Below, in pieces: positions 58,236 through 64,000 of a stretch of DNA of 64,000 nt. The notes below the pieces were generated by a model that was not told the origin of the DNA, ran no database searches, and was given only the letters and a program-made list of their open reading frames with translations. How positions within the stretch are numbered: position 1 is the stretch's first letter; every line of letters starts with the position of its first letter. The translations under genes and the position numbers were made by a program. The DNA lies in assembly GCA_030248215.1 (NCBI GenBank), contig JASANG010002862.1, positions 1 to 64,000 on the forward strand, given 5' to 3'. The DNA is from Enoplolaimus lenunculus. Its lineage: Eukaryota > Nematoda > Enoplea > Enoplida > Thoracostomopsidae.

Positions 58236-58687
58236 TTCTTAATTGCAAATTTGAAATCATAAACCATTATTGTCAAAACTTTTTATTTCTGAATACCGCG
58301 CGTTACTTTTTTTACACCTCGGCTCAGTCTTTAATTCTTTGCTTCATCGCGTGCATTGATTTCCAAAAGATAGTGTTCTAATGTGTGTACATATGTGCCT
58401 TTTGTTAATACGTTAGCCACTAATTACAGTAACTTACCGTAACCGTACCGCTGCCCAAAATACGCATGTGGAGCGTTTCGGCTTTAATAATACTAGTAAT
58501 TTGCAATTACGCACATGTGCAACTCTTTTAACACGTTTCCTGTGAATGACGCATATATACGTCATCCGCCTAGAGATTTCTACAGCGTCAGACGTATATT
58601 TACGTCAATTCAAGCGTATGTTACGTATGTCGATAATTCGGCGACGATATCTGCATATAATACACCAGTCGTAGTGGGACTACATTT
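58236..58687. other. Unassigned stretch with opposed TACGTCA words
   Basis: ATATATACGTCATCC (near 58550) and GACGTATATTTACGTCAA (near 58590) recur as TGACGTAAATTTACGTCA near 59645. No gene: the frame at 58515-58721 runs into the next repeat. Confidence 0.4.
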
Positions 58688-59594
58688 ATTGAGCGAAGCT
58701 CGAACACACGTAAGCAATTAAGGTAGTATGCAAATTAGTTATTAGCTAACTAATTATATATCGGTTTTCGAGGTTTTTAAGCAATTCCCTCAGATTTCTC
58801 GCACCCAAAAACCCTTCCGCCACCCTAATAATTATTGGAATAATTTAAAAAGTCCTAATTTTGTCTCGTCAATTAAGCAAATATGCAAATTAGCCATTAG
58901 CTAACTATTCGATAATCGCTTTTAAATGTTTGTAGGCGATTTATTCAGATTCCTGCACCCGAAAATCCATTATTGCTGAAATTAGATTGCTTGTAACCCT
59001 AATAATCAGTGAAACATTGTAAAAACGCCTAATTTAGGCTTATCAATTATGCTTATATGCAAAATATCTATTAGCTAACTACTCAATTATCGGTTTTGGA
59101 GGTTTGTAAACAATTTATTCAGATTCCTCGCACCAAAAAACCTTCAGTAAACCCTAAGGATTATTGAAATAATATGAAAAGTCTTAATTTTGTCTTGTCA
59201 ATTAAGTTAATATGCAAATTAGATATTAGCTAACTATTCAATTACCGGTTTTGGATGTTTGTAAACAATTTATTCCAATTTCTCGCACCTAAAAACCGTT
59301 TACTGCTCAAATTATATTGCTTTTAACCATAATAATTACTGAAATATTGTAAAAAGTCCTAATTTAGGCTTAATTAATTATGCAAATTAGCCTGCAGCTA
59401 CTAAACGGCATGCAATTTTAAAACCCCAATGCGAGGTTAACAGCCCAGGATAATTCGCTTTCAAACAAAAAAGTTTATTAAAATCGGTTCAAGCGGTTCC
59501 TGAGATTCTTTTCAGACGGACGGACGGACATCCACCTTTCGACCCCCAAGTACAAAACATAAAACGCTTCGCGAAACTCCGAGCTTCGCTCAAT
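58688..59594. mobile_element. Element with ATTGAGCGAAGCTCG terminal repeats, copy 1
   Basis: Starts ATTGAGCGAAGCTCG and ends CGAGCTTCGCTCAAT, an exact 15-bp inverted repeat. The interior is a tandem series of roughly 160-180-bp units (ATTAGCTAACTATTC, TTTGTAAACAATTTATTC, CCTCGCACC). The 3' part is a cassette with GGACGGACGGACATCCACC and AAACGCTTCGCGAAAC. No protein. Confidence 0.75.
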
Positions 59595-59948
59595 AACCAC
59601 GTTTACGCGTATGAGAAGGCATCGTATTTTTATATAAAACCCTATGACGTAAATTTACGTCATCCACGGACGACGCCGACTGGCACTGGACAGCCAACGA
59701 CCGTCCACCATGCTTGATACCTTTTGTCGGTAAGCCAAATTCAAAATGGGCAAATACAAAATCAAGTTTAAGTTGCTGATAACTGAAACTAAACCAATAT
59801 AATTTAGAGTTAGCAGTTTTATTTTTGATAAATGAAGAGTTTATTGTTTTAGGTAATAACCTCACACGGCACAGGTGTGTCTTTTACTAGTATTATCTTG
59901 TTGTTGTTTTCACCAGTTAAAAGTACCAGTCGTAGTGGGACTACATTT

Positions 59949-62167
59949 ATTGAGCGAAGCTCGGACGCACGTAAGCAATTAAGGTAATATGCAATTTAGT
60001 TATTAGCTAACTATTCATTTATCGTTTTTAAAGGGTTGTAGACAATTTATTTAGATTCCTCGCACCCGAAAACCCATTATTGCTGAAATTAGATTGCTTG
60101 TAACCCTAATAATTAGTGAAACATAGTAAAAACGCCTAATTTAGGCTTATCAGTTATGTTTATATGCAAATGATCTATTAGCTAACTACTCAATTATCGG
60201 TTTTAGACGTTTGTAAACAATTTATTCAGATGCCTCGCACCCAAAAACCTTCAGTAAACCCTAATAACCAGTCGTAGTGGGACTACATTTATTGAGCGAA
60301 GCTCGAACACACGTAAGCAATTAAGGTAATATGCAAATTAGTTATTAGCTAAGTATTTTTGATCGCTTTTGGAGGTTTGTAAGCAATTTCCTCAGATTCC
60401 TCGCACCCAAAAACTCTTCAACCGCCCTAATAATTATTGGAATAATTTAAAAAGTCCTTATTTTGTCTCGTCAATTAAGCAAATATGCAAATCATCTATT
60501 AGCTAACTATTCGATAATCGCTTTTAAAGGTTTGTAGACAATTTATTCAGATTCCTCGCACTTGAAAACGCATTATTGCTGAAAATAGATTGCTTGTAAC
60601 CCTAATAATTAGTGAAACATTTTAAAAGCGCCTAATTTAGGCTTATTAATTATGCTTACATGCAAATTATCTATTAGCTAACTACTCAATTATCAATTTT
60701 AGACGATTGTAAACAATTTATTCAGATTCCTCGCACCAAAAAACCTTCAGTAAAACCTAATAATTATTGAAACAATTTAAAAAGTTCTCATTTTGTGTTG
60801 TCAATTAAGCTAATATGCAAATTATCTATTAGCTAACTATTCAAGTATTGGTTTTGGAGGTTTGTACACTATTTATTCAGATTCCTCGCACCTAAAAATC
60901 CTTTAGTGCTTAAATTAGTGAAATATTGTAAAAAGTCCTACTTTAAGTTTATAAACTATGCTAATATGCAACTTATTTATTAGCTAACTGCTCAGTTATC
61001 GGTTTTGGGGATTTATAAACAGTCTACGCAGATTTCTCGCATCCAAAAACCCTTTAATGCTCAAATTAGATTGCTTCTAACTGTAATGATTAGTGAAGTA
61101 TTGTGGAAAGTCCTAATTTAGGCTTAATTAATTATGCAAATTAACCTGTAGCTAATAAACGGCCTAAAACTTTAAAACCCCAATGCGAGGTTAACGCCCC
61201 AGGATAATTGGCTTTCAAACAAAAAAAGCTTATCGAAATCGGTTCAGCCGTTCCTGAGATTCTTTTCGGACGGACAGACAGACAGACGGACATCCACCTT
61301 TCGACCCCCAAGTACAAAACATAAAACGCTTCGCGAAACATCGAGCTTCGCTCAGAGTTTCGCTTCGCTCAATTATTGAAATAATTTAAAAAGTCCTAGT
61401 TTTGTCTTGTCAATTTAGCTAATATGCAAATTAGCTATTAGCTAACTATTCATTTATCAGTTTTGGAGGTTTGTAAACAATTTCTTCAAATTTCTGGCAC
61501 CCAAAAACTTTCAGTAAACCCTAAAAATTATGAAATAATTTAAAAAGTCCTAGTTTTGTCTTGTCAATTTAGCTAATATGCAAATTAGCTATTAGCTAAC
61601 TATTCAATTATAAGTTTTGGAGGTTTGTAAACTTTCTTCAAATTCCTCGCACCTAAAACCCTTTAGTGCTGAAATTATATCGCTTTTAACCTTAATAATT
61701 AGTGAAATATTGTACAAAATCCTAATTTAGGCTTATAAACTATGCTAATATGCCAATTATCTATTAGCTAACTGCTCAATTATCGGTTTTGGAGGTTTGT
61801 AAATAGTCTACACAGATTCCTCGCACCCAAAAACCCTTTAATGCTAAAATTAGGTTGCTTCTAACTGTAATAATTTAGTGAAATATTGTGGAAAGTCCTA
61901 ATTTAGGCTTAATTAATTATGCAAATTAGCCTGTAGCTAATAAACGGCTTAAAAGTTTAAAACCCCAATGCGAGGTTAACACCGCAGGATAATTGGCTTT
62001 CAAACAAAAAAAAGTTTATCAAAATTGGTTTAGCCGTTCCTGAGATTCTTTTCGGACGGACAGACGGACAGACAGACGGACGGACATCCACCTTTCGACC
62101 CCCAAGTACAAAACATAAAACGCTTCGCGAAACTCCGAGCTTCGCTCGGAGTTCCGCTTCGCTCAAT
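59949..62167. mobile_element. ATTGAGCGAAGCTCG elements, nested or concatenated copies
   Basis: Two left ends (59949 and 60291, each preceded by CAGTCGTAGTGGGACTACAT) and two right cassettes (ending 61372 and 62167) indicate at least two copies, one truncated or inserted in the other. The interior units of about 155-180 bp repeat many times, for example the near-identical blocks at 61371-61452 and 61527-61607. The same upstream 20-mer precedes all three left ends, so it may belong to the element. The minus-strand frames across the GGACGGAC runs are not genes. Confidence 0.7.
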
Positions 62168-62279
62168 AAAAACTTATGGTAGCTAAACATAAAATTTTAT
62201 AGTTTTTCTAAATGTTTTAGGACTTTTACTACGGATTGAAGCAACCTGTGCCAGGCAATGCAACACAGCAATAGTTTTT

Positions 62280-63565
62280 TATTCGACTATTTCCGGATAA
62301 AATGCTCGAAAATATAGTGATGCACACAAACGCGTATGCCGATTGCCGATCATCTCATTTCCATGAATCGTCCGCTAACTCGCCGATCCCGGTTGCATGC
62401 CTGGAAATGTGTATCGAAACCTGAGATGCGAATATTTTACGCCATTACGCTTCATATGGGACTGGTTGCACAAATTAACTATCCCATCATATTGGCATTC
62501 TAGTTCAAAGCCGTTATATTACATGCCAATTTATGGAAAAATTGGAACGTCTCGGGAGCGATATGAACTTGTCTTGCGCATGATTCACTTTTCTGACAAC
62601 TACAAAATTGCCGGTGCGATCGTGTTGCTAAATTGAGGCCGTTCGTTGATGATATGTTGAAATCCTTATGGGACGTTTATTATCAGGGCAAGGAACTCAG
62701 TTTAGACGAGCCAATGATGTTTTGGCGCGGAAGATTTGTAGGGAGGCAGTATATTCGGGACACGCGTCATAAATACGCAATCAAGCTCTAAGTGCGTGAC
62801 GAAACGGCTGGCATAGGTCGTTCAGCTCAGATAGTGCAGTATCATCTGGAACCATTCAAAATCTTAGGCCATTCTCTTTTTATGGACTCGTAGTACACTG
62901 CAAAAAATGGTGAGTCAAATTGACTCTCTGCGAAATAGGCTCTACGGGACTACACAAACTGAGTCAAATTCGACTCCAATAGAATCAAATTTGACTCGCT
63001 AAATCGCACGTTTGACTCTGGCGGAGTCGAATTTTGACTCAGTTTGTGTAGTTCCGTAAAGCCTATTTCAGAGGGAGTCAATTTGACTCAGCATTTTTTG
63101 CAGTGTACAACAGTCCGCAAATGTCAAAAGAGCTGCTAATACGAAAAATACATTTACATGTGGCATCCTTAGGCCAAACCGGCGGCACGTGCCAGACGAG
63201 CTGAAAATTATGCTAAAAGAAGAAGTCGAAATTAAATGGAAGCGATATGGTGACGTTTTGATTACTCAATGGCGTGACAAACGTGACGTTCTGGTTATCA
63301 GCACGGAACATGCCGCAGAAACTACAATTGTTCCTATGCGTAGGGTCCACCAAAGACGCAGCTTATTTCGGTAAACGCTTATAAGCGAAACTTGAGCGGA
63401 AATGATCAAATGGTAGGATATTTTTTACAGTGCACGAAAAGGTTGGAAGTGGTACAGAAAAGTTTATTTCGATTTACTCGAAATGGTTGAAAACAACGCA
63501 ACAATTACATATTACTTCCAATACAAATTTTTAGCCTGTGTGGGTCCGATATGAATGATGGACCC
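62280..63565 (+). pseudogene. Decayed piggyBac transposase (DDE_Tnp_1_7 family)
   Basis: Fragments in all three forward frames follow the piggyBac order: FPDKMLENIVMHTNAYA (about 62300), PSYWHSSSKPLYYMP and YELVLRMIHFSDN (about 62490-62600), ELSLDEPMMFWRGRF and RQYIRDTRHKYAIKL (about 62690-62790; the Asp of LSLDE is the first catalytic Asp), SLFMDS, then NSPQMSKELLIRKI (after 63105), GDVLITQWRDKRDVL (about 63250) and GWKWYRKVYFDLLEM (about 63440). There is a stop codon after YAIKL, several frameshifts, and a MITE inserted at 62896-63105. It is dead. I did not find the TTAA-flanked ends. Confidence 0.88.
62896..63105. mobile_element. CACTGC-type MITE inserted in the piggyBac pseudogene
   Basis: CACTGCAAAAAATGGTGAG to TGACTCAGCATTTTTTGCAGTG with TA at both ends. 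It splits the piggyBac frame at the tyrosine codon between SLFMDS and NSPQMS, so it post-dates that element. Confidence 0.88.
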
Positions 63566-64000
63566 CGCAATCCACCATCCGCAGAGGAAAATAACGCGTC
63601 TCGAATTGATGCCTGGTTAAGACAATATACAAATAACATACATGTTAAAATCATCTTTTATAGAATAAAACAACACAAAGAAAAAGCAAACGACAATCTT
63701 CCATATTCAGAATTTTTCATTTAGAATTATAAAGGGAAATTTGCATGTGGATATACTAATCTGCTAGAACGCTTCCCAACGTACGTATGTGGGGAGTTCC
63801 AACTTTAATATATAGATAGATAGGTAGGTTCGAACTAATTTGCATAATTGTGTTGTCCCTTGTTTGTAAATGAAACATTCATTACTACAGCTGAAACGCT
63901 TGGAGCGTTTCAGGATTAATAAAAAATATAGATATAGATAGATAGATGGAATAGCATGTACGGTGTGCGTCAAGATGCAACCAGAATTTCGGTTCCGGTA
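63566..64000. other. Unassigned end of window
   Basis: A short ATAGATAGATAG microsatellite near 63808-63825 and again near 63930-63950. The last 35 bp (AGATGCAACCAGAATTTCGG) look like the start of a CAGGGTGCAACCGG-family element. No gene. Confidence 0.45.

Noticed and set aside
61141-62190. Minus-strand frames with VCLSVRPKRISGTA
   Set aside because: Translation of the GGACGGACAGAC cassette of the ATTGAGCGAAGC repeat. It is repeated in every copy and has no gene structure.
1-64000. Chromosome end, suggested by TTAGGC arrays
   Set aside because: The arrays are short, diverged, in both orientations and bounded by transposon termini with target duplications, so they are interstitial.
1-64000. 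CRISPR arrays, bacterial operons or prophage
   Set aside because: Spliced genes, poly(A) signals and MITEs make this eukaryotic DNA. The regular repeats are satellites or transposons without spacer structure.

Overview
The window is animal nuclear DNA, most likely from a nematode or close relative. It is AT-rich, has spliced genes with GT-AG introns and pyrimidine-TTTTAG/TTTCAG acceptors, and is full of short non-autonomous DNA transposons. Many of these carry diverged arrays of TTAGGC, the nematode telomere hexamer. The Hedgehog-type Hint protein also fits that placement. No species is named because the sequence alone does not decide it.

Positions 1-14,975 hold no gene. They contain two tandem copies (period about 7.45-7.55 kb) of a giant palindrome of about 6.9 kb, with arms of about 3.4 kb and a loop of about 0.2 kb, each followed by a 0.58 kb spacer. 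The arms are themselves mosaics of the small transposon families found elsewhere in the window.

From 15.4 to 17.8 kb (minus strand) lies a two-exon gene for a secreted protein: signal peptide, six-cysteine ShKT-like module, then a complete Hedgehog-type Hint/Hog domain. Two hAT-like MITEs with TTAGGC arrays sit in its intron. From 17.8 to 27.0 kb there are only nested MITEs, microsatellites and unassigned DNA. A two-exon gene for a disordered, Lys/Arg/Ser-rich protein occupies 27.1-28.8 kb (minus strand). From 28.8 to 32.4 kb there are MITEs, minisatellites and a duplicated hairpin block.

Three genes follow on the plus strand. RPN2 (ribophorin II, an oligosaccharyltransferase subunit; 32.4-40.9 kb) has 17 exons and one GC-AG intron. 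A small three-exon gene of unknown function covers 45.0-46.0 kb and may have an alternative 3' end at 47.3 kb. A malonyl-CoA synthetase (50.1-57.9 kb, eight exons) has a likely mitochondrial presequence and looks more like bacterial MatB than vertebrate ACSF3. Its introns hold at least eight MITE copies.

The last 6 kb holds a 15-bp-TIR element family with internal tandem repeats (58.7-62.2 kb) and a decayed piggyBac transposase (62.3-63.6 kb) interrupted by a young MITE. Exon joins were worked out by hand from reading phase and splice signals. The genes do not form an operon or an obvious shared pathway.
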